Below, piece after piece: positions 23,461 through 34,617 of a stretch of DNA of 64,000 nt (its first letter is position 1; each line of letters begins with the position of its first letter). Source of the stretch: Larix kaempferi (lineage: Eukaryota; Streptophyta; Pinopsida; Pinales; Pinaceae); the NCBI GenBank assembly GCA_027924585.1, contig BSBM01000964.1:3438501-3502500 (forward strand). Direction: 5' to 3'. The notes beneath the pieces were generated by a model, which made no database searches, was not told the DNA's origin, and was given only the letters and a program-made list of their open reading frames with translations. Position numbers and translations under genes: made by a program.

Positions 23461-26400
23461 GGAGACCTAAATATCGACCACTAAAGGAATCTTCTAACTA
23501 TCCAGGGCTAAGAGGGTTTCCTCCACCAAGAACATTTCCTCCAACAACAACACATGGTTAGTGGAGGATACCTTAACCTTTGCCCCTAAAGGAAGCTTGT
23601 AACTATCTAGGGGTAAGAAGTTTTCCTCCAATAACCATACACAACCTCCTAGTTGTATAATTGGCCAATGATTGAGGATGTTGTTATAGTTAGGTGATGT
23701 TAAGTAGCATGTAAATGTATTAAGCCCTTGGGAATTATGTTCCATGGAAGAAGACCATATTTTTGGCCCTAAACAGATCATTGGCACATCTAGATCCACG
23801 AATACTACCTAAAAGCAACATTAATTACTTCAGAGGGGTATCTATGGCACTATGTATCTATGTATTGTGGCCTTGGGGCCTTACACATGGTTAGTGGAGG
23901 AGACCTAAATGTCTAGCTCTAAATTATTCTTCTATCCATCTAAGGCTATGAAGGTATCATTGGCCTATGATTGATTATTTCATTGCCATTAGGTGTTTTT
24001 GAGTAGTATCCACATGTCTTAGGGCCTTGGGAATGATGTTATAGGGAAAAAATTTGGCCTTAAAGAAACAATTGGGGCATCTAGAGAGATGAACAATGCC
24101 TATAGAACCATGCATGACCTTGCATGGATATCCATGCCACTATGTATCCATTTCTTGGGGCCTTGGGGACTTGGACATGGTCAAGGGAGGATACTTGAAC
24201 CTCTAGTCATGAAGGAATATTATAGCCATCCAAGGCTAAGAAGATTGCCTCAACCAACCACACATGACCTCTTGAGGGTATCATTGTCATATGGTTGAGG
24301 ATATTAACACCATTATGTGCTTTTGAGAAGTATGTAGGTGTCTTCGGACCTCATGAATGATGTTATAGAGAAGAATACCATGCCTTTGGCCCTAAATAGA
24401 CCACTAAGCAATCTAGAGCCCTGAACAATGCCTCAAAGCACCATGCATGACTTTGCAAGGGCATCCATTGAGATTTTTATCTAGGTCTTAAGTACTTGAG
24501 GTCTTGGACATGGTCAGTGGAATAAATTTGAACCTTGGGCCTTAAATAAATCTTTTATCCATCCAAGCTAAGAAGGTTTCTTCCACCAACCAAACATGGC
24601 CTCCTGAGCGTATCATTGGCCTATGATTAAGGTTGACAATTCCAATAGACGGGTTTGAAAATATGTATGTGTCTTAATGCCTTGGGTCTAACATTCTAGT
24701 GGAAAGATCATTCATTTGACCCTAAAGAAACCATTAAGGCATCCAAAACCATGAACAATGCCTTAAAGCAACATGCGTAACTTTGCAAGGGTATCCATGG
24801 CACTATGTATCCAAGTCTTGGGGACTTGGGGGATTGGAAATGGTCATGGGATGAGGCATGAAGCTCAACCTCTAATGGGAACTTCTAGCCATATAGAGAT
24901 AAGAAGGTTCTATCCACCAACAACACATCTCCTTTCAAGGGTCATTGACCTATGATTGAGGATGTTAGTGACATTAGGGTTTTTTGAGGAGTATGTACAT
25001 GTCTCAGGGTGTTGGGAATGAAGTTATAAGGAGGAATAACATGCTTTTAGCCCTAAAAAATCATTGAGGATTCCACAGCCATGAACAATGCCTCAAAGAA
25101 CCACACATGACTTTGTAGGGATATCCATGGAGTTATGTATCTAGGCCTTGTGGCCTTAGGGAATTCGGCACGGTCAAGGAAAGAGACTTAAAAATAGGAC
25201 CCTAAAGGAAGCTTCTAGCCATATGTGTCAAAGAAGGATGCCTTCACCAACCATAGATGTCCTCTTAAGGGTATCATGGGTCTATTCTTAGTGTTTTTAA
25301 TGCCAATAGTTGATTTTTATCATTAGACACATGTCTCGGGGCCTTGGGAATGACACTCTATAGAAGAGGACCATGCTTTTGGCCCTGAAGAAACCATTGA
25401 GGCATACAAAGCCATAAATAATGCTAGAAAGCACCACACATGGCCATCTAAAGTTAAGGAGGTGGTCTCCACCAACCACACATGGCCACTTGAGTGTATT
25501 ATTAGCCTATGATTTATGATGTTGTTGAAAACAAGTTGTTTTGAGTAGTATATAGTGTGTTAGGGCCTTGGGAATGATTTTATAGGGAAGAAGACCATGC
25601 CTTTTCCCCTAAAGAAAATTTTGAGGCATTCAAAGCCACGAACATGCCTAAAACCACCATGCACGACTTTGGAGTGGTATCTATAGTGATATGTATTTGG
25701 ATCTTGTGGCGTTAGGGACTTGGACATGGTTAGTGGAGGAGACATAAACCTTAGGCTCTAAAGGAATTTTCTAGGCATCTAGAACTAAGTAGGTTTCCTC
25801 CACCAATCACACATGACTTATTGAAGGTATCATTGGCATATGATTCAGGATGTTGGTTCCATTACATGGTTTAAGAATTATGAAGGTGTCCTAGAGCCTT
25901 TGGAATGGAATTATAGGGATGAAAACCATACCTTTGGAACCAAAGAAACCATTCAGACATATAAAGCCATGCACAATGCCTCAAATAAATACACATGAAT
26001 TTGCATGGGTATCCATTGTGCTATGTATCTAGGTCTTGTTGTCTTAGGACCATGGACATGGTAATAAAGGAGACCTACAACTCAAGCCCTAAAGTAATCT
26101 TCTAACCATATAGGGTTAAGAAGGTTTCCTCTACCAATAACAAGTTTTCTCATGAGGCCTTGTATCCATGGAGCAATGCCTCTAAGAACCATGCATGACT
26201 TTGTAGAGATATTCATGGCACAATGTACATCCATGCCTTAGGGCCTTGGGGCCTTGGACATGGCAGGGAAAAGAGACTTGAATCTTTGGACCAAAACTAA
26301 TATTTTAGCCATCCAAGGCTAGGAATATTGACTCCACCAACCACACATGGCCTCTTGAGGTATCATTGGCCCATGGTTGATAATATTAATGATTTTAGGT

Positions 26401-28200
26401 GGTTTTGAGCAGAATGTATGTATCTCAGGGATTTGGGAACGATTCTCTAGGAAATAAGACCACGAATGTTTCCATAAAAAAACCATTGAGGCATCTATAT
26501 CCATGAATAATGTCTCAAATCACCGTGCATAACTTTTCAACAATATATATGGTGCTATGTATCTAGGTCATGGGGCCTTGGTGTCTTGGACATGGTCAAT
26601 GGAAGAGACCTAAACCTTGGGCCCTAAATAAATTTTCTATCCATCCAAAGCTAAGAATTTTCCCTACACCAACCACACATGGCCTCCTTAGGGTTTCATT
26701 GGAATATGACTGATTATATCGATGCCATTAGGTGGTTTTTAAAAATGTGTATATGTCTCAAGACCTTGGGAAAGACATTCTAGGGGAAAATACCATGCCC
26801 TGGGCCCTAAAGAAACCATTGAGGCACTAATATCCATGAAACAATATTCAAATCACCACGCATGAATTTGTAGGGGTAACAACGACACTATGTATCCAAC
26901 TATTGGGGACATGGGAGCATCAAGCCATAAAGGAAAATTTTAGCCATCCAGGGCTAAGAAGGTTGCATATAACAACCATACTTAGCCTTCTTAGGGTATA
27001 ATTAACCTATGATTAAGGATGTTGATGCTATTAGGTGGTTTTGAGAAGTATGTATGTGTCTTAGGGCCTTCAAAATGGTTCTATAGGGAAAAAGACCATG
27101 CCTTTAACCCTAAATAAATCATTTAGGCATCTAGAGTCATGAACAATGCCAAAAATGAATTCGTAGGGGTCTCCAAGGCACTCTGTTTCTAGGTCTTGTG
27201 GCCTTGGAAACTTCAACATGATCAATGGAGGAAACCTGAACTTAGGGACCTAAAGGAAGAACATGGTCAGTAGAGAACACCTAAACCTTAATCCCTGAAG
27301 GAATCTTATATCCATCCAAGGATAAGGAATTTGCTTCCACTAACCACACATGGAATTCTGAGTGTCTCATTTGCCTATGATTGAGGATGTCAGTGAAATT
27401 AGGTTCTTTTGAGAAGTATGTAGGTGTCTCAAGGCCTTGGGAATGGTCTTCCAAGGAAGAAGACCATGCCTTTGTCCCTAAAGAAATTGTTGAGGCATCC
27501 AAAGCCATGAACACTTCCTTGAAGCACTATGCATGACTCTACAGTAGTATTTATGGGACTATGCACGTAGGTCTTATGGCCCTTGGACCTTGGACATAGT
27601 CATTGGAGGATACTTTAACCTTCATCTCTAAAAGAATCTTATAGCCATCTAGGGTTAAGTAGGTTTCCTCCACCAACCACACATGGAATCTGGGGATCAT
27701 CGGCAAATGACACCAAATATTGGCACAATTAGGTGGTTTTTAGAATTATGTAGGTGTCCCAGGACCTTGGGAATGACATTCTACGAGAGAAGACCATGCC
27801 TTTGGCCCTATAGAAACCATTGAGGCATCTGTATCCTTGAACAATGCCTCAAACAACCATGCGTGGTATCCATGGTCATATATCTAGGTCTTATGGTATT
27901 GAGGCATTGGTCATGGTCAATGGAGGAGACCTAAACCTCAATCCCTAAAGGAATCTTCCAACCAACCATTCAAGGATAAGAAGGTCTCCACCAACAACAC
28001 ATGGGATCCTAGGGGTATCATTGGCCTATGATTGATGATATACATGCCATTAGGTGGCTTTGAGCAATATGTACCTATCCTAGGGCGTTGGGAATGACTT
28101 CCTAGGGAAGAAGACCATGCCTTTGGCCCTAAAGAAATCATTGAGGCATATAAATCCATGAAAAATTCCTCAAATCCCCATGCATGACTTCAGAAGGGTA
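23460..28200. repeat. Satellite-like tandem array inside the CACTA element, period about 330 bp, about 15 units
   Basis: The anchor CCAACCACACATGG and its variants occur at about 23541, 23629, 24254, 24596, 24917, 25247, 25472, 25803, 26134, 26337, 26669, 26972, 27340, 27673 and 27991. From 24254 on, spacings are 342, 321, 330, 225, 331, 331, 203, 332, 303, 368, 333 and 318. Each unit also carries TTGGCCTATGATTGAGGATG, GGGCCTTGGGAATGA, AAGAAACCATTGAGGCATC, GCATGACTTTG and GGACATGGTCA in the same order. Open frames here differ between units and are not conserved, so it is not coding. Shortened units (225 and 203) show deletions within units. Confidence 0.88.
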
Positions 28201-28560
28201 TCCAAATAGACTAAAAATGAGAAATTTCTAATATTTTTACTACCTAAGCCTCCCGAACCCAATTGTTTCTTTGGGTAGCATTTAGTGCCAATTGGGCTAT
28301 GTCGATCAATCCCATCTCTTCCACTTGTGAGTAAAGTAGTCTGATAATGGGATACACCTATTCTCTTTTCACAAGATCTACCAACAAGGGTTTTGTCACC
28401 CATCTGTAATGCTTTGTTTAATTTAACCTCAACCCCAATGGCCAAATTCATGCAAGGTTTATGCATTTTCAATGCATTCCTTTTTTTTAGCCTTGTCACA
28501 ATAATAGATTTCCACCACTTGTACACAAGGGGGTGTAGCTAGGGTTTGAGTGATAACAGG
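28170..28560 (-). pseudogene. Possible coding remnant interrupting the array (unrecognised, 118 codons)
   Basis: The repeat skeleton stops at about 28200 and resumes near 28790. The intervening DNA contains a minus-strand frame of 118 codons (28526-28170) with LKKRNALKMHKPCMNLAIG and ALQMGDKTLVGRSCEKRIG. The composition is more protein-like than neighbouring chance frames. The LVGR block faintly recalls the DUF4283/LINE ORF1 region of plant retroelements, but this is weak. Its last 10 or so codons run into the repeat. It could be a retroelement fragment or chance. Confidence 0.3.
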
Positions 28561-28789
28561 AGCATGATAAGGGTCTCATGGGTCTATACAAGAGGCATGA
28601 ATGCATGAATATCAATGTCACATGCCCCCCTATCTTAGTTTCTTGGAAAACGTAATTGCTAGAAATAACAGTCCTATAATTTTTTAATTGCTTTGGAAAG
28701 AACTGTAATCAATGTGTATATCTGGATCAACATACAATATAACCATCCTGATGGAATCTTCTTGGACATTAACCCTCTAGTAGTGCAAC

Positions 28790-29370
28790 CACAAATAGGT
28801 GTTAACAAGCCTTAACATGGTTGAGAGAGGAAACCAAATCCTTAATCTATAAAATAATATTATGGGCATCTAGGTCCAAACATGATACCTAAAACCATCG
28901 TGCATGATTTCTTGGGGTTATTCTTCACCTACAAGTATTGGTATTAGTGCCATTATTATGGTTTTGAAGTAGGTACATGGGTCTCAAGGCTCTATACATG
29001 GTTGGGGTAGGAAACTTGGCCCTTAGTCCTTAAAGGATTTGTTTAGGAATTTAAGGCCATGATTAACACCTAAAAGCATAATATATGACCTCACAATGAT
29101 ATGTGTAACTTAGAGTGCTATTATGTGCATCATTAGGGATTTCTTAGTGTCTCAAAGTCTTAGACATGGTTAGAGAAGAGTACTCGAGGTGCAAGCTATA
29201 AAAGAATATTCTAAGAATCTAAGGCTATGAATGTTGGCTCAAAGCACTAGACATGATATATTGATAGTATCGCTAATCTCTGAGTGGGGATATCGATGCC
29301 ATTAAACAATTGTCAAAACTAGTTATGGTTCGCAAGGCTATGCACATGGTTCAAGGAGGAATCAAAATAT
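28790..29370. repeat. Diverged right flank of the 330 bp array
   Basis: Units at about 28815-28960, 28980-29130 and 29150-29300 keep the order of ACATGGTT, GAGGAAAC, CCCTTAGTCCTTAAAGG, TAGG or CTAAGAATCTAAGG and ACACATGATATATTG. They are strongly diverged, mirroring the left flank. Confidence 0.6.
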
Positions 29371-31110
29371 ATGAATTTCATAGGATCATAACACAAGGAA
29401 AATCCTAAAACCATCCAATTTAAGTAAAGATTCTTTAATTTTTTCTCACAAGTAAAACTGTAGTGAATGTAACAAGGAAAAAGTGAAAATTTTGAATCTT
29501 TGATATTGATATTTTCAGTTCAAATATGCATCTACCTTCTAAAAATTTTGCAGTGAGAGAGTTTGTTGGATAATGCAATGATAGAGTAAGTGGAGGACTA
29601 ACATTCAAAATGGAAATAAGAAGCAATTTTAGGTAAGGCCATCATAAAGTCTATAATGAATTGGAGATAATGTTTTTGTTATTCATGATGATGGTAGACG
29701 AGGAGGAAACATAAACCATTGTATTCACCATTCTTTCAAGGTGAGTTATCTTATCTACATGTACTCCATGCAACTCATTTGACAAACTAAAAAACAAGGG
29801 ATTCTCTTTATTTGATTTTAATGGCACCTTGTTAGTAATTCTAGGGCGAATTTCATGAGGGTTTTCCATTTTTCTATAATTACAAACACACAATCAATCA
29901 ATTCCATATGATGATAGATGTATGCCAGGCTCATGAGAATATGTAGACACATATTTAAGCTACACATTTCACCCCATGGTATTATCTTACTCAAGCATGT
30001 TAGGATTACACACTTGAATTGATCAATGGCTCATTTACATGGTGGTACAACTCTATTATAAGAGTAACCAACCACCATTTTTGGGTAGAATACATGGTTA
30101 CGTAGACAATCATATGTGAATAATTTTCCTCCTCTATACTATATTTTGATGGGAACTTGTATAAATGGTTACAAAAAAACTATGACATCTAATATTATTA
30201 TCATAGAAGGGTGGGACTACCACATATCCGCACACATACATTTTGTTTGAAGATCCACTTCCCTCATTTCTATTTATGTTCCTTGCATTGACTAATGAGT
30301 GCATCTAGGTTTATCAAGAATAATAATAATAATATAAAATAAAATATATCCCTCTTAATCTTCATATTTTAAGCATTGATAGATTTGTACTTTAGCTTTG
30401 TTTTGATCCATCTCGGTCCTTACTAGATGTGGATTTTTGAAAAGCGAACATAATTCCATCTGAACTCTAGATCTGTCATTCCTCCAGAGGGATCAAAACA
30501 CCTAAGGTCCAACTATTTATTATTTACTTACTTTAAAATATGCAAATAATGTCATTATTGAACAGAAGTATGGCCATCTATACATTCGACAAAGAAAGTT
30601 AATGCTTTTTTTTCCAAAATTATAATTATCCATTCCATGTTTTCTATATTGGTAATTTTTGTTTTTTGAAGATTATAAAAATTATATAGCTTTTTAAAAT
30701 AGTTAATAAGGTATATTAGTTAGATCACTTTTTTTATTAAAAAGTTTTTAGTATTAAAAAATTTACTGTTTTTTTTTAAATTATAATTATCCATTTCATG
30801 TTTTTTATATCTGGAAATTTTTGTTTTTTCAAGATTAGAAAAATTATATAGTTTTTTAAAATAGTTAATAAATGTTTTAGAAACTTTAAAAAATTGTTTA
30901 TTATCATAAAAGGGAAATAGAAATGGAAATTTCATTTTCCATCTATTTAAAAAAAAATTAAAAAAATAAAATAGTTACTAAAATTATTTATTAATATAAT
31001 AGTTTTTAAAATTTAATTTTACATCCATCCAAAAAATTACAATAGTTATTAAAATGGTTTGTTAATAAAATAACTTATTAATACTATGATTATAAACATT
31101 TAAAAAGCCA
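29370..31110. other. AT-rich non-coding interior of the CACTA element
   Basis: I see no supportable gene. A 161 bp tandem duplication (unit starts near 30621 and 30782, containing TATAATTATCCATTCCATG) and TTAATAAAATAGTT-type repeats (30950-31070) are present. Confidence 0.6.
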
Positions 31111-31119
31111 AAGAAAACT

Positions 31120-31255
31120 CATTTTCCCGCTCTCCCGAGTTTTGAGAGTTCATTTTGATCTTTGTGCACTCGGCTAGGGTTACAAGTCATTTTCCCGCTC
31201 TCCCGAGTTTTGAGAGTTCATTTTGATCCTTGTGTATGCGGCTAGGGTTACAAGG
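31120..31255. repeat. Two 68 bp direct repeats, leader-like
   Basis: CATTTTCCCGCTCTCCCGAG begins at 31120 and again at 31188. Each unit ends in CGGCTAGGGTTACAAG. The GC content is far above the surrounding element, and the segment resembles the 5' leader of a plant gene. Confidence 0.8.
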
Positions 31256-31256
31256 A

Positions 31257-31278
31257 GGCTAGGGTTTCAACCCTAGCC
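31257..31278. promoter_or_regulatory. Perfect palindrome made of two teloboxes
   Basis: GGCTAGGGTT, two bases (TC), then AACCCTAGCC: 10-base arms without mismatch. AAACCCTA/TAGGGTTT teloboxes are common in 5' regions of plant housekeeping genes, so this may be a captured promoter element. The palindrome could also arise by chance from two adjacent motifs. Confidence 0.55.
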
Positions 31279-31295
31279 GCCCTCTGCTCTGCCAT

Positions 31296-31475
31296 GCGAA
31301 TGGCGAAGGAATTCACCCTTAGCGTTTTTTGATGGCTGAGTATCTTTGTAGTTCTGCGAATGGCGAAGGAATTCACCATTAGCATTTTTTGACGGCTGAC
31401 GATCTCTGCAGTTCTGCGAATGACGAAGGAATTCACCCTTAGCGTTTTTTGACGGCTGAGGATCTCTGCAGATTT
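31296..31475 (-). repeat. Three 60 bp tandem repeats
   Basis: GCGAATGGCGAAGGAATTCA begins at 31296, 31356 and 31416 with very few differences. The period is exactly 60 bases and all three copies are open on the minus strand, giving a 20-residue repeat (core PSKNAKGEFLRHSQN) within an 88-codon frame (31539-31273). An even codon period suggests either past coding or coincidence. No known family is recognised. Confidence 0.8.
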
Positions 31476-31506
31476 GGCGATTCTCTGCAGCTAACAGGGG
31501 CTTAAA

Positions 31507-32080
31507 ATGGATGCATTCGATCTGTGGGTTCAATGCCAACAGCAGTCTTACCTCCTACGCTTAGGTATTCGCTTTAGGGCTCTTTTCTTGCTGATTCACC
31601 TTTTAATAGGTATGCCGTTCAGATTGCGGTATAAGAGAGATTCGCCGCTAGCAGATAATCACCCTGGACGAGCTTTCGATGATGGCTAGTTTTGTTCAGG
31701 TCTTAAGCGCTTATACTGAGGTCGAAGAATGGCCGGCACTAGCTAAAGAAAATAAGTAGAGTCAAAGGAAGAGCCAAGGTGAAGGCTTCCGTAGTAGATC
31801 TTCCATTCCAGTTACGGAATAACCGGTTCAAGTGCCAAAGACCGTAGTTCCACCACATCTGAACCAGATAGAGAGCCAGTCCCATAACGCGTTGAACTAG
31901 AGTCCCGGAGCAGGGTTTTTTTTTTAATGAAGATGCTCGCAAGCATACCACCACTTTGTTGTCCCGCCAATTTTTGATTAAAAAGATCGATGGCCGTCCG
32001 GGACTTATTCGTGCTACCAGCGCCTTCTCCACCTTGGCCCGTTCACAAGCAGAAAAATATGAGTAACAACGAGGTTTGGC
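31507..32080 (+). pseudogene. Exon-like fragments of an unidentified captured gene, part 1
   Basis: ATG 31507 opens MDAFDLWVQCQQQSYLLRLG, followed by a GT donor-like site at 31565. From about 31652 a second frame reads QIITLDELSMMASFVQVLSA, YTEVEEWPALAKENK, then TAG 31757, a Ser/Arg-rich stretch, TAA 31820, PVQVPKTVVPPHLNQIESQ, and TAG 31898. After a T-run at about 31916-31925 a third frame gives EDARKHTTTLLSRQFLIKK and IRATSAFSTLARSQAEKYE to TAA 32064. All four stops are one C-to-T change from a Gln codon, so a once-open reading frame of roughly 140 codons has decayed. The protein is not recognised. A reverse-strand frame over 31739-32119 is its shadow. Confidence 0.5.
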
Positions 32081-32174
32081 ATAAAGATATATTATGGAAG
32101 TGAAGTTGTGCTTATGCACCTTTATGCTGACTAGTTGTTAGGCTTTTAAAAACCTAGTCCCATTAAAATTCCAG

Positions 32175-32400
32175 TCTCAATCGGTACATCAACTCTGTCC
32201 AGAACATGCCAAAAAGTGTAGATCGAATCTTTTACCCGGGCATGCATCTGCCTCCTTTGTCAAAGTGGACAATCATGGTTACTGATACAGCAATAAAAAT
32301 AGCCCACGATGAAACTTGGTTAAAAATAGCCTTAATAATGAAAGTTGGCAATTTAGTTACTAATAAATTCTTCAATGTTTTGATGATATACAAGTTTGGA
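32175..32400 (+). pseudogene. Exon-like fragment of captured gene, part 2
   Basis: An acceptor-like TTCCAG ends at 32174. The following frame reads NSVQNMPKSVDRIFYPGMH, LPPLSKWTIMVTDTAIKIAH and DETWLKIA, then becomes AT-rich and hydrophobic, probably intron read-through. The composition is protein-like up to about 32330. No domain is recognised. It is 95 bases downstream of part 1, on the same strand. Confidence 0.4.
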
Positions 32401-32680
32401 ATTTACATGGCATTCATCTTTAAAATATAAATTTTATAATGGTTTTGAGTTTTTTTTATGTTGTTCATCTTATGTTTTATGCAAATTCGTAACTGTTAAT
32501 TTATTTTCAGTTTAATCATACAATTTCGATGATGTTGCTGTAAAACTACTAATAATGTCTTTGCCGAACCCGTTAACAATCATGTTGCTTCTGTAGAAAT
32601 AGTAAGGTGTGTGAATACTTTAATTTTCTGCAAGAACTCGACTTATCCTGTTTCTCTACCAATTTTAATTCCAATTTCAG

Positions 32681-32884
32681 TTTTGTTCCATGGACGATGA
32701 GAGTAGCGATGGTGAGGATAGGAGAGACGATTTCAAAGTTTATTCTTCATTAAAAATATCGTTGTAGGTTGGGCGGTTAGTTGGTAAATTATCTCATGGT
32801 TATTTGAAGGGAGATTTATATTCAGATTTTATTCCCTTAGAGATAATGCTTTACGATGTTACCTCTAACCTAGAAATCCTCTGA
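32681..32884 (+). pseudogene. Exon-like fragment of captured gene, part 3 (C-terminal?)
   Basis: A pyrimidine-rich tract and TTTCAG end at 32680. The frame then reads MDDESSDGEDRRDDFKVYSS from ATG 32690, a TAG at 32765 and, in the same frame, VGRLVGKLSHGYLKGDLYSD and FIPLEIMLYDVTSNLEIL, to TGA 32884. The acidic start and later mixed composition look coding. The TAG is a CAG-to-TAG type change. The product is unknown. Confidence 0.45.
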
Positions 32885-32944
32885 ATAATATATGTCAGTC
32901 CATCTCATAATTCCATTCAAACAATTCTTAAAACATTTTATTAC

Positions 32945-33090
32945 GAGGAAATAATAAAAATAGAAAAAATAATAAATAAAGCCCAGGCCTATCTTGAGGA
33001 AATAATAAAAAGTGTAAAAAATAATAAATAAAGCCCCGTACCTATCACGAGGAAATAATAAAAAGTGGAATAAATAAAGCTCCATATCTA
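32945..33090. repeat. Tandem repeat, about 52 bp x 3
   Basis: GAGGAAATAATAAAAA starts at 32945, 32996 and 33049, each followed by AATAAATAAAG and a CCTATC block. An AT dinucleotide run follows at about 33110-33130. Confidence 0.8.
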
Positions 33091-33159
33091 TATAGCCAGC
33101 TTTTATTTTATATATATATATATATATATTATATGATTTATATTTATTTTTGTATCATT

Positions 33160-33528
33160 TATTATTTTATGGTGCTTTGCACTATATATAAGTTTGTGTA
33201 TATTAAATAACAATGATAATTTTGGTGGTTTGTATCAGAAAGGAGTAATCCATGTTGGATTGGTTTTGGTGTTTAGTACCACAAAATCTCAATCTACTTA
33301 GGATTGGATTTGGTGGTTTGCACCATACACCATGGAAGGCCACATATTCATTTAACACCAAAATCAACTTTTTCAGAAACACCACTTTTACACCATAAAG
33401 CTTAGCACCACATGCCTATCTCCACATTATCACCACTTTTACACCAAAATTTAAAAATTGAGAATTTCTTAAATCCTTTAGAAATAGTGATGCTAATGTA
33501 AGGCTAAAATACCCTTTTCCTTGTAGTG
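33160..33528. repeat. Right subterminal repeats of the CACTA element
   Basis: CACCACTTTTACACC occurs at about 33381 and 33430. Further copies of GGTGGTTTG, AGCACCAC and AACACCA are spread over 33220-33450, ending in CCTTTTCCTTGTAGTG at the terminus. The motif matches the left subterminal repeats in inverted sense. Confidence 0.8.
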
Positions 33529-33531
33529 AGT
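33529..33531. repeat. Target site duplication, right (AGT)
   Basis: AGT directly follows CTTGTAGTG, the right CACTA end, and matches 20675-20677. Confidence 0.75.
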
Positions 33532-34617
33532 CTAATATAAACACCATATCGTGTGGATATAAATTTTTAAGAGCATGATATTTAAATGCTAATAATATCA
33601 TATTTAAGGTAATGGTAAATTGGTAATGGCGGAAAAGCAATTCGTATAAGATGTGAAAGAATGATGGTGATGGCGCAATATTTGAAGGATGTTCAAAAAT
33701 AAAAATAAATCCATGATCTGCGGAGTTGCGGAGCGTAGATGAATAAAAATTGTACCATATACTTTCGGAGGGGTCTAAATATTCAAATTATTTTACGAAG
33801 ACCAATTAACCTTGAGCACACAAATGCAGCCTCTCTTAAAATAATAATGCCAACCTCTTGGATAACTAATTATCATCATCATAACTAATTATAACTATGG
33901 TTGTCTTTCTTGTTTATATATATGAAGTTAATGTTGCTGTTTTAAACTTGGATAAGAACATTCTTAAATTATTCTAATTTTAATGAGATTCAGAAAATTG
34001 GAGTTTTCAAAATGCTTCTTTTAAATATAATAATTAAATTTAAATATTAATTGTATTAAATATTTTAATTTAAATTATAAATATTTTAATAAACTATGAA
34101 GTTTATGAAAAAACTAAAAATAAAATTATCAATATATTATTAATTATATACAAATAAGTTATATATATAAAGTTATATATATGAAAAGTATAAATTTTTA
34201 TATAATATTTTAATTAACGATTCTAAACTTCTTATTATTTAAAATTTCATTTAAAAATATATTTATAAAATTTATATCTTTTCAAAGTAGTGAAAAAAAC
34301 CATATTAGAATGAAGTAAAAGAAAAATATTGCTCATCCATAATAAATCCATCAATTTAAAAGAATTATTAGTGATGTCTTTTATATATACAATTATTATA
34401 TATAAATAACTATCTAGAAGCACATCCACTTTATTTGTTGTTAACTTCTTTAGTTAAATTGGTTGTGTGTCACCACCTATTATCCATGCATGCATGAGCT
34501 AGAGTTATCCATGCACCAACTAAGCAGTCTTAATTGTTTATTTATAATTGGAACTACATAGTACACTTGTCCTATCTTCCTTTAATGTAGGAAAATCATA
34601 AATTATAATCCACCCCA
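33532..34617. other. AT-rich intergenic DNA, no gene seen
   Basis: Short open frames here are in highly AT-rich sequence with no domain. CCATGCATGCATG near 34481 and ATCCATGCACCAACTAAG near 34508 recur in weaker form near 35530. Confidence 0.6.

Larger units (their letters stand above)
20678..33528. mobile_element. CACTA (En/Spm-type) DNA transposon, 12.85 kb, apparently non-autonomous
   Basis: The left end is CACAACAAGAAAA and the right end, read inwards on the minus strand, is CACTACAAGGAAAA, the signature of plant CACTA elements with one mismatch in the CACTA core. AGT precedes the left end (20675-20677) and follows the right end (33529-33531), the 3-base target duplication typical of the family. 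Both subterminal regions are packed with CACCACTT/GTGGTG motifs. I find no TNPD-type transposase, so it likely depended on another element. Its cargo is a satellite-like array with a period near 330 bp (23.5-28.2 kb) and exon-like gene fragments (31.1-32.9 kb). Size and cargo agree with gene-capturing CACTA derivatives. An alternative is one decayed element with nested insertions. Confidence 0.85.

Noticed and set aside
23460-28200. CRISPR-like regular spacing of repeats
   Set aside because: Units are about 330 bp, degenerate and contiguous, without short identical repeats and unique spacers. The genome is a plant.
31739-32119. 126-codon minus-strand ORF inside the CACTA element
   Set aside because: It is antisense to the exon-like + strand fragments, which have the more protein-like composition and explainable stops.
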